In this document: one piece after another, positions 1 through 6,784 of the stretch
Layout of the letters: each line of letters begins with the position of its first letter
Position numbering within the stretch: the first letter of the stretch is position 1
DNA from: Bordetella parapertussis
GTDB lineage: Bacteria; Pseudomonadota; Gammaproteobacteria; Burkholderiales; Burkholderiaceae_D
Direction of reading: 5' to 3'
DNA: 11,587 nt
Assembly (NCBI GenBank): GCA_945883145.1
Contig: CAMCXB010000070.1
Coordinates: 1-11,587 of the forward strand
Made by a program: the position numbers and the translations under genes
The notes under the pieces: generated by a model
What the model saw: only the letters and a program-made list of their open reading frames with translations
Database searches by the model: none
Told to the model about the DNA's origin: nothing

Positions 1-617
1 AAAATCGTTAACTTAGTTGACACCTTGGAGCCCGCTACAATCGCAGTCAATGGTCGAGCAGGTTGTCCTAATGCCTTACCCAATGCGTCGAGCTCAGCAG
101 CTAACAAAGGACCCGCACAAGCAATCGCTGCATATTTCGCAATGCCATGTGTAGTGGCTTCTGCACGATGCGCCGTACCAAATGCGTCATTCACATAAAT
201 ATCGCACAGCGCTGCCATTTTTTTGGCTAACTCGTCATTGTTTTTCTTTTCACCCACATTCACTCGGCAATTTTCTAACAACACGACTTGACCGGCCGCT
301 ACTGTTACACCTTCTACCCAGTTCTGAACTAATGGAACCGGCTGTCCCAACAACTCAGATAAACGTTCAGCAATGGGGGCTAAGGTATCTTCAGGCTTGA
401 AATCACCTTCAACTGGACGACCTAAATGCGAAGTCACCATCACTGCAGCACCAGCTTTCAAGGCAGCTTGAATTGCAGGAACTGAGGCACGAATACGTGT
501 GTCTTCGGTGATATACCCAGTGTCATCTTGCGGGACATTCATGTCAGCACGAATGAAAACGCGCTTACCTCGTAATTGATCTTTTGCAATGAGGTCACTG
601 AGTCGGTTGAACTTCAT
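1..617 (-). CDS. pgk: Phosphoglycerate kinase, N-terminal 205 residues (3' end outside window)
   Basis: Cytosolic glycolytic and gluconeogenic enzyme that transfers a phosphate between 1,3-bisphosphoglycerate and ADP. The visible 205 residues cover the N-terminal, 3-phosphoglycerate-binding domain of a protein that is usually about 390-400 aa. Family hallmarks are the FIRADMNVP segment (R23, D25, N27), R41 in DTRIR, and HLGRP at 64-68. A NDAFG motif follows, then GSKVSTK near the edge, which begins the hinge and nucleotide side. The ATG at 617 gives the usual MKFNRLSDLI-type start. No clear Shine-Dalgarno sequence precedes it. It is first in its transcript here, since azlD upstream is on the same strand but separated by 123 bp. 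Identification is secure; only truncation by the window edge limits it. Confidence 0.97.
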   Translation of the reverse strand, partial: MKFNRLSDLIAKDQLRGKRVFIRADMNVPQDDTGYITEDTRIRASVPAIQAALKAGAAVMVTSHLGRPVEGDFKPEDTLAPIAERLSELLGQPVPLVQNWVEGVTVAAGQVVLLENCRVNVGEKKNNDELAKKMAALCDIYVNDAFGTAHRAEATTHGIAKYAAIACAGPLLAAELDALGKALGQPARPLTAIVAGSKVSTKLTI

Positions 618-651
618 GTTCGGCAGGATAAGTTTAATTGGGGAAACGCGT

Positions 652-657
652 ATTTTA
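652..657 (-). promoter_or_regulatory. Candidate -10 element for pgk
   Basis: On the minus strand this reads TAAAAT in the context GGTAAAATACGCG, about 35 bp before the pgk start codon. It is a good sigma-70 -10 match, but I see no convincing -35 at 16-18 bp upstream, so the assignment is tentative. Confidence 0.35.
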
Positions 658-714
658 CCTCAGTGCACCCCTTATCTTGCCCTTTGAAGTGGCTGCTTTT
701 ATAGGTTTCTGCAG

Positions 715-736
715 AGTTTTTTAGCTGTAAAAAACT
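715..736 (-). terminator. AT-rich perfect hairpin just after azlD
   Basis: Arms AGTTTTTTA (715-723) and TAAAAAACT (728-736) are perfect 9-bp complements around a GCTG tetraloop. They begin 4 bp past the azlD stop. The stem is almost entirely A-T and no separate U-run follows on the minus strand, so it would be a weak terminator. It could instead protect the 3' end of the azlCD transcript. Confidence 0.4.
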
Positions 737-740
737 GAAA

Positions 741-1067
741 TCAAGCTAGGAAAATACGCAGACCGGTAAAACACAACATTCCAAACACAATCGTGCCCAC
801 CATTTGCCGCGTTAGCATGAAATAAAGCGCTGCACAGAGCGCTGATAGCAATTTGAGATTACTGATCAAAGGCAGCATAGATCCATTTGCCAAAAATAAG
901 TCCGGCGCCAGAATGGCAGCGAGAGCCGTTGCAGGTGCATATTGCAAAGCATGTCGCACCCAAGGTGAAAGCTTAACGCCACTGCCTAAGGTGAGAAAGA
1001 AGCTGCGACATATAAATGTTGCTATCGTCATCAGCAGCATGAGCCAACAATATTCAAGCGTTGTCAT
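741..1067 (-). CDS. azlD: AzlD family branched-chain amino acid exporter small subunit
   Basis: Small inner-membrane partner of AzlC. AzlCD-type pairs (AzlCD in Bacillus, YgaZH in E. coli, BrnFE in Corynebacterium) export leucine, isoleucine, valine and sometimes methionine. The 108-aa protein is almost wholly hydrophobic, with about four membrane segments (roughly residues 6-26, 40-58, 64-86 and 88-107). It carries the LSPWVRHALQYAPATALAAILAPDL block typical of the family (about 33-57), which aligns with the conserved R-x-x-x-x-x-P-x-A region. Its ATG overlaps the azlC stop by 4 bp (ATGA), so the two are translationally coupled and probably made in fixed ratio. Substrate is inferred from the family and from the neighbouring ilvE. 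Confidence 0.9.
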   Translation of the reverse strand: MTTLEYCWLMLLMTIATFICRSFFLTLGSGVKLSPWVRHALQYAPATALAAILAPDLFLANGSMLPLISNLKLLSALCAALYFMLTRQMVGTIVFGMLCFTGLRIFLA

Positions 1068-1789
1068 GCTTCATCCTCAGTGAAGTGATCCACCAACATC
1101 GCGGCTGCGATACCGGCAAAAATCGCCATCACCAACCCAAGACGGAAAGGCCAACTTATTGCCAAGACAGATACAGCACCTGCCACCCCCACACCCGCCA
1201 TGGCTGCCCAATTTTTAATCAAGGGAATGGTAATCGTGAGCAGTGCCAATGTGCCGGCAAAACCTATGCCCCAACTAGAGGGAATCTGACTGGCCAACAG
1301 CATGCCCGCCACACTACCCACTTGCCAACTAGACCAAGTCGGGATCACTAAACCGGCAAAATAACCCAGCTTTTCCTCCCGATTTTCATGCGCAGGTCCG
1401 GGAAAACGACGCGGGAAAACCCCCAACATCATATCCACATGAAAGTAACCACACACCAAGCGCTGATACCATGGTAAATGCGAAAAATGCGGCGCTATCA
1501 CTGCACTAAAGATCACAAAGCGTAGATTCACCAACACCGCAGTCAGGAAAATAATTGAGGCAGGGGCAAGCGCTGCAATCAAAGGCAACACCGCTAATTG
1601 TGCCGAACCGGCATAGACAGTGAAGGTCATCAGTAAAGCCTGCCAAAGACTCAGACCAGACTGCACCATCGCCATGCCCGTTACCATCCCCCAGGCAAAA
1701 AGCCCAGGCCCAGTCTGCCAACCAACCAGTAAAGCCTCATGAAAAGCGGATTTTTGCGGGGAGATGGGAGCAGCGTTTGGGGGATTCAT
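1064..1789 (-). CDS. azlC: AzlC family branched-chain amino acid exporter large subunit
   Basis: Large membrane subunit of the AzlCD exporter. The protein is 241 aa from the ATG at 1789, the usual family length, with six to seven hydrophobic segments. Features include the glycine-rich first helix region (TGPGLFAWGMVTGMAMVQSGLS), a YAGSAQLAVLPL motif (AzlC proteins have a conserved G-x-Q-x-A-x-x-x-L here) and NLRFVIFSA, the family's N-L-R-x-x motif before a cytoplasmic loop. A longer form starting from a TTG at 1834 would add MLSALFFCASASYLI. I prefer the ATG because the extension has no family counterpart, though neither start has a good ribosome binding site. It is divergent from ilvE with a 126-bp intergenic region. 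Confidence 0.92.
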   Translation of the reverse strand: MNPPNAAPISPQKSAFHEALLVGWQTGPGLFAWGMVTGMAMVQSGLSLWQALLMTFTVYAGSAQLAVLPLIAALAPASIIFLTAVLVNLRFVIFSAVIAPHFSHLPWYQRLVCGYFHVDMMLGVFPRRFPGPAHENREEKLGYFAGLVIPTWSSWQVGSVAGMLLASQIPSSWGIGFAGTLALLTITIPLIKNWAAMAGVGVAGAVSVLAISWPFRLGLVMAIFAGIAAAMLVDHFTEDEA

Positions 1790-1802
1790 GATCAAGTATG
1801 AA

Positions 1803-1812
1803 GCGCTAGCGC
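1803..1812. promoter_or_regulatory. Perfect 10-bp palindrome in the azlC-ilvE divergent region
   Basis: GCGCTAGCGC is fully self-complementary. It sits 14 bp upstream of the chosen azlC ATG, between azlC and ilvE. It could be an operator for a dimeric regulator of the exporter, but it does not match a consensus I can name. Confidence 0.25.
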
Positions 1813-1861
1813 AAAAAAATAATGCACTCAGCAAACCAATATTCTACAGAGAAGACGTTAA

Positions 1862-1883
1862 AGCGGAGCTAATCCGCTAAAAT
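1862..1883 (+). promoter_or_regulatory. Candidate ilvE promoter -10 with overlapping small hairpin
   Basis: TAAAAT at 1878-1883, in the context CGCTAAAATCACGG, is a plausible -10 about 33 bp before the ilvE ATG. A 6-bp dyad, AGCGGA (1862-1867) and TCCGCT (1873-1878) with a GCTAA spacer, abuts it on the upstream side. No good -35 is visible. The dyad could be an operator covering the promoter spacer. Confidence 0.35.
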
Positions 1884-1903
1884 CACGGATTCGAAAATTG
1901 ACT

Positions 1904-1909
1904 GGAGAA
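1904..1909 (+). promoter_or_regulatory. Ribosome binding site deciding the ilvE start
   Basis: GGAGAA lies 6 bp before the ATG at 1916. It rules out the upstream in-frame TTG at 1898, whose reading would run through this site. Confidence 0.7.
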
Positions 1910-1915
1910 CCTGTT

Positions 1916-2836
1916 ATGTCCATGGCTGACCGCGACGGAAAAATCTGGAAAGACGGCCACTTAATTGACTGGCGCGATGCAACACTCCATGTACTGACGC
2001 ATAGTTTGCATTACGGTATGGCTGTGTTTGAAGGTGTGCGCGCCTATAAAACACCCGAAGGAACGGCGATCTTCCGTTTAAGAGAACATACCCAGCGTTT
2101 GTTTAACTCGGCAAAAATTTTCCAAATGCAGATCCCCTACGATATGGACACCATCATGGCTGCCCAACGTGAAGTGGTGAAAGCAAATAAATTGGAATCT
2201 TGCTATTTACGTCCACTTGCATGGATAGGTTCAGAAAAAATGGGCGTTTCAGCACGAGGCAACACGATTCATGTCTCGATCGCAGCATGGCCTTGGGGTG
2301 CTTATCTGGGTGAAGATGGTTTAGCTCGTGGCATACGCGTAAAAACCTCTTCCTTCACGCGTCATCATGTGAATGTATCGATGGTGCGTGCAAAAGCGAG
2401 TGGCTATTACATCAACTCCATACTCGCTAATCAAGAAGTCACTGCAGATGGCTACGATGAAGCACTCTTACTCGACACCGATGGTTATGTCTCTGAAGGC
2501 GCCGGTGAAAATGTATTCATTGTAAAAGCAGGCAAAATCTATACACCTGATTTAGCTAGCTGCTTAGATGGCATTACCCGTGATTCTGTGTTGACCATGG
2601 CACGCGACATGGGCATAGAAATCATAGAAAAACGCATTACACGTGATGAAATGTATTGTGCCGACGAAGCCTTCTTCACTGGCACTGCTGCTGAAGTCAC
2701 GCCTATCCGTGAATTAGACAATCGCACCATAGGTGAAGGCAGTCGTGGTCCCATCACAGAAAAACTGCAAGCACTATTTTTTGATGTGGTTGCTGGCAAA
2801 GCACCGCAATATAACCACTGGCTGACCTTAGTCTAA
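1916..2836 (+). CDS. ilvE: Branched-chain amino acid aminotransferase (class IV PLP)
   Basis: Cytosolic PLP enzyme that interconverts valine, leucine and isoleucine with their 2-oxo acids using glutamate/2-oxoglutarate. The protein is 306 aa, the normal length for bacterial group-I IlvE. Fold-type IV features are visible in order: LHYGMAVFEGVRAY (31-44), LRPLAWIG (98-105), the PLP-lysine segment VRAKASGYYINS with K160 as the expected Schiff-base lysine, GYDEALLLD, SEGAGENVF (PLP glutamate and phosphate loop), GITRDSV and FFTGTAAEVTPI (the T-G-T-A-A-E substrate/phosphate motif). The start at 1916 has a good ribosome binding site. It heads a plus-strand run of five genes and is divergent from the azlCD branched-chain amino acid exporter, which supports a shared metabolic theme. 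Confidence 0.97.
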   Translation: MSMADRDGKIWKDGHLIDWRDATLHVLTHSLHYGMAVFEGVRAYKTPEGTAIFRLREHTQRLFNSAKIFQMQIPYDMDTIMAAQREVVKANKLESCYLRPLAWIGSEKMGVSARGNTIHVSIAAWPWGAYLGEDGLARGIRVKTSSFTRHHVNVSMVRAKASGYYINSILANQEVTADGYDEALLLDTDGYVSEGAGENVFIVKAGKIYTPDLASCLDGITRDSVLTMARDMGIEIIEKRITRDEMYCADEAFFTGTAAEVTPIRELDNRTIGEGSRGPITEKLQALFFDVVAGKAPQYNHWLTLV

Positions 2837-2867
2837 GTAATCACAATTAAGTACACCGGAGTAAAGC

Positions 2868-3059
2868 ATGAGCGTCAATACCAAACCCGTTGAACTCGAT
2901 AGCAAAGACTTACCTGCACACTGCCCTAATGATGCGATGCCCATCTGGTCATCGCATCCTAGAGTGTTTTTAGAATTTGCCGACAATGGTGAAGCACGCT
3001 GTCCTTATTGCAGCACCACATATCGTTTAAAACACGGTGTGAGTTCACATAAGCATTAA
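2868..3059 (+). CDS. Small CHCC-type zinc-finger protein
   Basis: A 63-aa protein with a single zinc site: C19 in AHCP, H30 in SSHPRVFLEF, and C45/C48 in RCPYCSTTY. This spacing and the HPRV motif are those of the zf-CHCC family, related to the mitochondrial complex I subunit NDUFS6. In proteobacteria such proteins are typically about 60-70 aa, and one next to ilvE is, as I recall, common in Burkholderiales. The molecular role is not established; the family relationship suggests zinc binding, and complex I involvement is only a guess. GGAG 6 bp before the ATG supports the start. It lies 31 bp after ilvE and 11 bp before the next gene, so it is probably cotranscribed. Confidence 0.88.
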   Translation: MSVNTKPVELDSKDLPAHCPNDAMPIWSSHPRVFLEFADNGEARCPYCSTTYRLKHGVSSHKH

Positions 3060-3070
3060 CACTATTTTCT

Positions 3071-3511
3071 ATGTCTAGCGATAAAAAACAATTTCTTGCA
3101 ACCGCAGAAGATACTGAACATGCATTTTATGATGCGATTGCACGCGCTGACCTAGAAAGCTTAATGGCCTTGTGGGCAGATGATGAAGAAATCGTGTGCG
3201 TACATCCCGGTACGCCACGTTTACATGGTCATGCTGCAATACGTGAATCTTGGGAAATGATCTTTGAACGTGGGCCAGTTCATATCCACCCACGTAATCT
3301 GCACATCACACAAAACATGATGTCCGCCGTACACTCAGTCATTGAAGAAATCAAACTCGCTGAAGAATCTAATTTTGAAGATGCTCACATTATTGCCACC
3401 AATGTCTATCTCAAGACACCACAAGGTTGGCGTATCGTTATACATCATGCATCGGTGGCAGCAGGCAAAGCATCAGATCATCATCATGCTGATAGCTCTA
3501 TCCTGCACTAA
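3071..3511 (+). CDS. NTF2-like (SnoaL / DUF4440-type) protein
   Basis: A 146-aa soluble protein with the cone-shaped NTF2-like fold signature. An N-terminal helix with FYDAIARADLESLMALWADDEE (18-39) is followed by the strand VCVHPGTPRLHGHAAIRESWEMIF (43-66), then alternating strands ending with TPQGWRIVIHHAS. The family covers ketosteroid isomerase-like enzymes, SnoaL cyclases and non-catalytic binding proteins, so the substrate cannot be deduced. The C-terminal tail is histidine-rich (SDHHHADS), which might bind metal but is outside the fold. No strong ribosome binding site is seen before the ATG; with only an 11-bp gap it may depend on coupling with the zinc-finger gene upstream. Confidence 0.82.
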   Translation: MSSDKKQFLATAEDTEHAFYDAIARADLESLMALWADDEEIVCVHPGTPRLHGHAAIRESWEMIFERGPVHIHPRNLHITQNMMSAVHSVIEEIKLAEESNFEDAHIIATNVYLKTPQGWRIVIHHASVAAGKASDHHHADSSILH

Positions 3512-3559
3512 CTTCAACATTTAGCAAACCAATCAACTAGGCACAACCTGCCACATTCC

Positions 3560-4561
3560 ATGCTCGATATGATTGCACAAGGCGAGTATGTCGCTCCAAG
3601 CTGGCTACCTGGTGGTCATGCACAAACAATTTATCCCGCGAAAATATTACGTACCACTTCCACTCCTCTGCGTCGCGAAAGATGGAATACGCCTGACGGA
3701 GATTTCATTGATGTAGATTTTTTAGCTGGCAGTCCTAACCAACCATTCCTCGTTTTATTTCATGGCTTAGAGGGATCATCACAAAGTCACTATGCGCGTT
3801 CAGTCCTGAAGCATCTTGCACAATATGGATGGTCAGCTGCCATACCGCATTTTCGTGGCTGCTCTGGTGAGTTGAATCATGCACCGCGCTTTTATCATTC
3901 AGGGGACGCGAATGAAATCAACTGGATCTTACGTCGCTTAAAACAACACACTGCTAGCGCAGAGAGTTCACATTTTTTTGCGTCTGGTGTTTCACTCGGT
4001 GGCAATGCCTTATTACGTTGGTTAGGTGAATTTGCAGAAGATGCAAACTTTGTTGATGCTGCATGTGCCATCTCAGCACCACTCGATCTGGCAGCAGGCG
4101 GCGCTGCACTATCACGCGGTATTAATATGATTTATACACAATCATTTTTGCGCACATTAAAACCCAAGTGCCTACAAAAGCTCAAACAATTTCCACAATT
4201 ATTTGATCGCGATACATTGCTATCAGCACGTGATCTCTATGAATTTGATAATGTCGTCACTGCACCTCTGCACGGATATCGTGATACCAATGACTATTGG
4301 AATCGCGCTAGTGCAAAACATGTACTACCAATGATAACTGTGCCAACCTTAGTCTTAAATGCGCGTAACGATCCCTTCTTACCTGAAGCTTATCTACCTT
4401 CACTCGCATCACAAGCTGTCACATTAGAGTATCCTGAAACAGGTGGGCATGTCGGTTTTGTTAGTGGCTCATTACCTGGTCATTTACAGTGGCTACCACA
4501 ACGTATCACTGATTTTTTGACTGCGCATAGCACTCAAAAATCACTAGTACAAGCAATGTAA
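3560..4561 (+). CDS. YheT family alpha/beta-fold hydrolase
   Basis: A 333-aa cytosolic alpha/beta hydrolase of the YheT/COG0429 group (related to eukaryotic ABHD1/3 proteins). The family hallmark PSWLPGGHAQTIYP is at 13-26. The oxyanion region is LFHGLEGSSQSHYAR (67-80). The nucleophile elbow is GVSLGG with S145, the acid is D271 in NARNDPF, and the catalytic histidine is H297 in ETGGHVGF. Spacing fits a complete triad, so an esterase or lipase-like reaction is expected; the natural substrate is unknown. The start at 3560 lies 48 bp after the NTF2-like gene and has no good ribosome binding site. The unknown gene downstream follows after 14 bp. Confidence 0.93.
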   Translation: MLDMIAQGEYVAPSWLPGGHAQTIYPAKILRTTSTPLRRERWNTPDGDFIDVDFLAGSPNQPFLVLFHGLEGSSQSHYARSVLKHLAQYGWSAAIPHFRGCSGELNHAPRFYHSGDANEINWILRRLKQHTASAESSHFFASGVSLGGNALLRWLGEFAEDANFVDAACAISAPLDLAAGGAALSRGINMIYTQSFLRTLKPKCLQKLKQFPQLFDRDTLLSARDLYEFDNVVTAPLHGYRDTNDYWNRASAKHVLPMITVPTLVLNARNDPFLPEAYLPSLASQAVTLEYPETGGHVGFVSGSLPGHLQWLPQRITDFLTAHSTQKSLVQAM

Positions 4562-4575
4562 TTAAGAACAACACT

Positions 4576-5160
4576 ATGGATGATATCGTCAAACAGGCTA
4601 TGGCAAAGTGGCCAAATGTGCCACATTGTTTCGGATGGCTGCGATTAGATGCACGTGGTGTGTTTCGCATGTGTGATGAAGTCGCGCAAAAAAATGCATT
4701 CACAGGCGATCCAATTCGACATGCAAGTTTGCTTGCTTTTATTTATAGAAATTATGCAAGCGATGAACTTGGCGCATGGTTTTTTCAAAATGGACCACAG
4801 CGCGTTTATGTTGATCTTGAAACCACACCCTTTATCGCCAGAACTGATACACAAGAAAATTTCGTCACACAAGATGGCCTAGCACTAAAAGACATACACA
4901 CAGTATGGCTAAGCGATCAAGGAAGTTTGTTATTTCAAAACGCCACACAAATCGCCATGCTAGATGACCGTGATATAGCAGCATGTTTATCGCAATTCAG
5001 ACTAAACGGCGTTGTATGCAGAGATGCAGAATTATTAAATTGGATTCACCAACCAACTGAAGATTGTAGTTTTAAGATAGGTGAAGATTTATTGCCTGTT
5101 AAATTTGTGCAGTCAAACAGCATAGCCCAGCAATTTGGATTTCAACAAAAGCCACGTTAA
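4576..5160 (+). CDS. Conserved protein of unknown function (betaproteobacterial DUF-type)
   Basis: A 194-aa soluble protein with no signal peptide, membrane segment or catalytic motif that I recognise. The most conserved-looking stretches are KWPNVPHCFGWLRLDARG (11-28) and RNYASDELGAWFFQNGPQRVYV (58-79). These are aromatic- and glycine-rich and match a family of hypothetical proteins that I recall from Burkholderiales, often beside YheT and the M48 protease. The C-terminal half (about 105-190) mixes strands and acidic residues. It starts 14 bp after the hydrolase and ends 31 bp from the convergent protease gene, so it is the last gene of the ilvE-led run. I cannot assign a function. Confidence 0.8.
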   Translation: MDDIVKQAMAKWPNVPHCFGWLRLDARGVFRMCDEVAQKNAFTGDPIRHASLLAFIYRNYASDELGAWFFQNGPQRVYVDLETTPFIARTDTQENFVTQDGLALKDIHTVWLSDQGSLLFQNATQIAMLDDRDIAACLSQFRLNGVVCRDAELLNWIHQPTEDCSFKIGEDLLPVKFVQSNSIAQQFGFQQKPR

Positions 5161-5176
5161 TTCACTTAAGCTAATT

Positions 5177-5194
5177 TAAGCTTAATTAAGCTTA
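5177..5194. repeat. 18-bp perfect palindrome between convergent genes
   Basis: TAAGCTTAATTAAGCTTA is fully self-complementary, and a third TTAAGCT copy lies just upstream at 5166-5172. It occupies the 31-bp gap between the plus-strand unknown gene and the minus-strand protease, and includes the protease TAA stop. It might serve as a weak bidirectional transcription end, but the stem is AT-rich with no loop. Confidence 0.4.
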
Positions 5195-6721
5195 TTTACC
5201 CTTCTGCTTTAACATTTCTTTCCATGTGACTTGCAGTTCACGCTCACGCGCATCAATCATCGCTTGATCATAGAACGATGCATCATTCGCAGCGCGCGCC
5301 AATCTAAGCTGTTCTAATGCAGCGGGCAAACTACCTGCTAACACATAGTATTCGGTCAGTGTCATATGCTGTAGCGCTAACTTACCTTGATCTGCATAGG
5401 CTCTTGCTAATGTTTGATATAAACTTTGGTCTTGCTTATTCATTTGTACTAAATCACGCAAAAATAAAATCGCTTCGTCACGCTTACCTGTCGCCATCAA
5501 TGTATCAACATAAAGCATAGTAATAGCGCGCGAGACAGGATATTGCGTACGCGCTTGCTGCGCTAGTTTTAATGCTTCAACAGGCTGATTGTTTATAAGT
5601 GCTAGTTCAATTTTAAATGCCGTCAAAATAGACGTACTAGGCAAGGCAGGTTTGCGTAGTAAATCCTCATTCATCTCTTTGAATAACTCAGTCGCACGAT
5701 TTACATCGCGCTGTTTGATTGCAAGTAGCGCTAAGCCATAACGCGCTGCCAACATCGCTGTGCGCGTCTCTTGCTTAAATAACTGATTAAAAAAGACAGC
5801 TGAATCACGCCAACCCTGAGGTGTATCATTTTGCAAAACACGCATACGCGCTTTGATGAAAGAAAAATCTAAACTATCTACATGCTGACGATAGGTTTCA
5901 TTTCTTATACGCGCTTCAATATCTGCAATACGCTCAGTAGTGACTGGGTGAGTTCGTAAATAAGCAGGTGCTGAATCATTCGAATTTCGGCTTGCAGTTT
6001 GCAAACGTCCAAAGAAATTCACCATGCCTGAAGCATCGAATCCTGCTGTGCGCAATATTTGTAAACCAACACGATCTGCTTCACGTTCCGCATCACGACT
6101 AAATCCTAATTGTCTTTGCACTGCCAAACCAGTGCCACCCATCATGGACGCAGCAGCTAAATCAGGACTACTACGTGCAGCCAATAAACCAATCAAAATC
6201 CCTGCCAACGGCAATAGCGAATCTTGTTTTTGATTGCCTATCATGCGCGCAATATGACGCTGCGAGACGTGACCAATTTCATGCGACAGCACAGAAGCGA
6301 GTTCAGATTCTGATTGTGCAGACAATACTAGCCCTGAATGCATACCAATAAAACCACCTGGTAGAGCAAATGCATTTAATGAAGGATCACGTACCGCAAA
6401 AAACAAAAAATCGTAACCCGTATCTGCGCGCGCTTGTGGATTTGCTGCCAACAGAACAGCACCGAAATTATTCAAATAATCCGACACCACTGGGTCATTA
6501 ATAAAATCGCGGTCGCGCTTGATGCTTTGCATAATCTGCTCGCCAAGCTTGCGCTCCATCAGCGGCGACAACTCTTCGCCATCAGCGCCACCTAAATTGG
6601 GCAGATTTTGTGCTTGAGCGGGAGTGGGAGCAATCCAAGAAGGACTAGTCATCGCCAATACCGCAGCGATCAGCAAACGCAGGGATGATCCTTGCCAGCC
6701 AAAAGAAGAAAAACGTTTCAT
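5192..6721 (-). CDS. bepA: Periplasmic M48 metalloprotease, BepA/YfgC-like, with TPR-like C-terminus
   Basis: Zinc metalloprotease predicted to act in the periplasm in outer-membrane protein quality control. E. coli BepA degrades or matures stalled LptD and associates with the BAM complex. From the ATG at 6721 the protein is 509 aa. It opens with a signal peptide (basic MKRFSSFGWQ, hydrophobic LRLLIAAVLAM, cleavage likely after AQA at 35-37). The zinc site is HEIGH at 147-151, with the third ligand E212 in the EREAD motif (E-x-x-x-D). The C-terminal half (about 290-509) is helical with TPR-like repeats, as in BepA (about 487 aa). An in-frame ATG at 6751 would add ten residues and delay the signal sequence, so I chose 6721. 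The symbol is by family resemblance; paralogous M48/TPR proteins exist. It is divergent from moaC. A TTGACA lies about 55 bp upstream, but without a clear -10. Confidence 0.9.
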   Translation of the reverse strand: MKRFSSFGWQGSSLRLLIAAVLAMTSPSWIAPTPAQAQNLPNLGGADGEELSPLMERKLGEQIMQSIKRDRDFINDPVVSDYLNNFGAVLLAANPQARADTGYDFLFFAVRDPSLNAFALPGGFIGMHSGLVLSAQSESELASVLSHEIGHVSQRHIARMIGNQKQDSLLPLAGILIGLLAARSSPDLAAASMMGGTGLAVQRQLGFSRDAEREADRVGLQILRTAGFDASGMVNFFGRLQTASRNSNDSAPAYLRTHPVTTERIADIEARIRNETYRQHVDSLDFSFIKARMRVLQNDTPQGWRDSAVFFNQLFKQETRTAMLAARYGLALLAIKQRDVNRATELFKEMNEDLLRKPALPSTSILTAFKIELALINNQPVEALKLAQQARTQYPVSRAITMLYVDTLMATGKRDEAILFLRDLVQMNKQDQSLYQTLARAYADQGKLALQHMTLTEYYVLAGSLPAALEQLRLARAANDASFYDQAMIDARERELQVTWKEMLKQKGK

Positions 6722-6723
6722 GA

Positions 6724-6732
6724 TGCTATGAT
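6724..6732 (+). promoter_or_regulatory. Extended -10 promoter candidate for moaC
   Basis: TGCTATGAT matches the extended -10 pattern TGnTATAAT with one mismatch, which can work without a good -35 (none is seen). It would start transcription near 6739, giving a leader of about 45 nt before the moaC ATG. It lies within the leader of the divergent bepA gene. Confidence 0.45.
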
Positions 6733-6784
6733 ACCTGCATCTTTGCTTCACTTACTTCTGTTCATATTTTGTCAACCTTCTGCT

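Noticed and set aside
182..400. Open frame of 72 aa on plus strand within pgk
   Set aside because: It is antisense to a clear pgk reading frame, has no family features and no ribosome binding site.
853..1351. Two plus-strand open frames (853-1083 and 1061-1351) opposite azlD and azlC
   Set aside because: The minus-strand frames encode recognisable AzlD/AzlC membrane proteins; the plus-strand peptides have low-complexity composition typical of antisense shadows.
1790..1834. N-terminal extension of AzlC from a TTG start at 1834
   Set aside because: It uses a TTG, lacks a ribosome binding site and adds residues not expected in the family; the ATG at 1789 gives normal length.
4506..4882. Overlapping open frames on both strands around the start of the unknown 194-aa gene
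   Set aside because: They overlap the in-line gene following YheT, show no motif and have cysteine/methionine-rich shadow composition.
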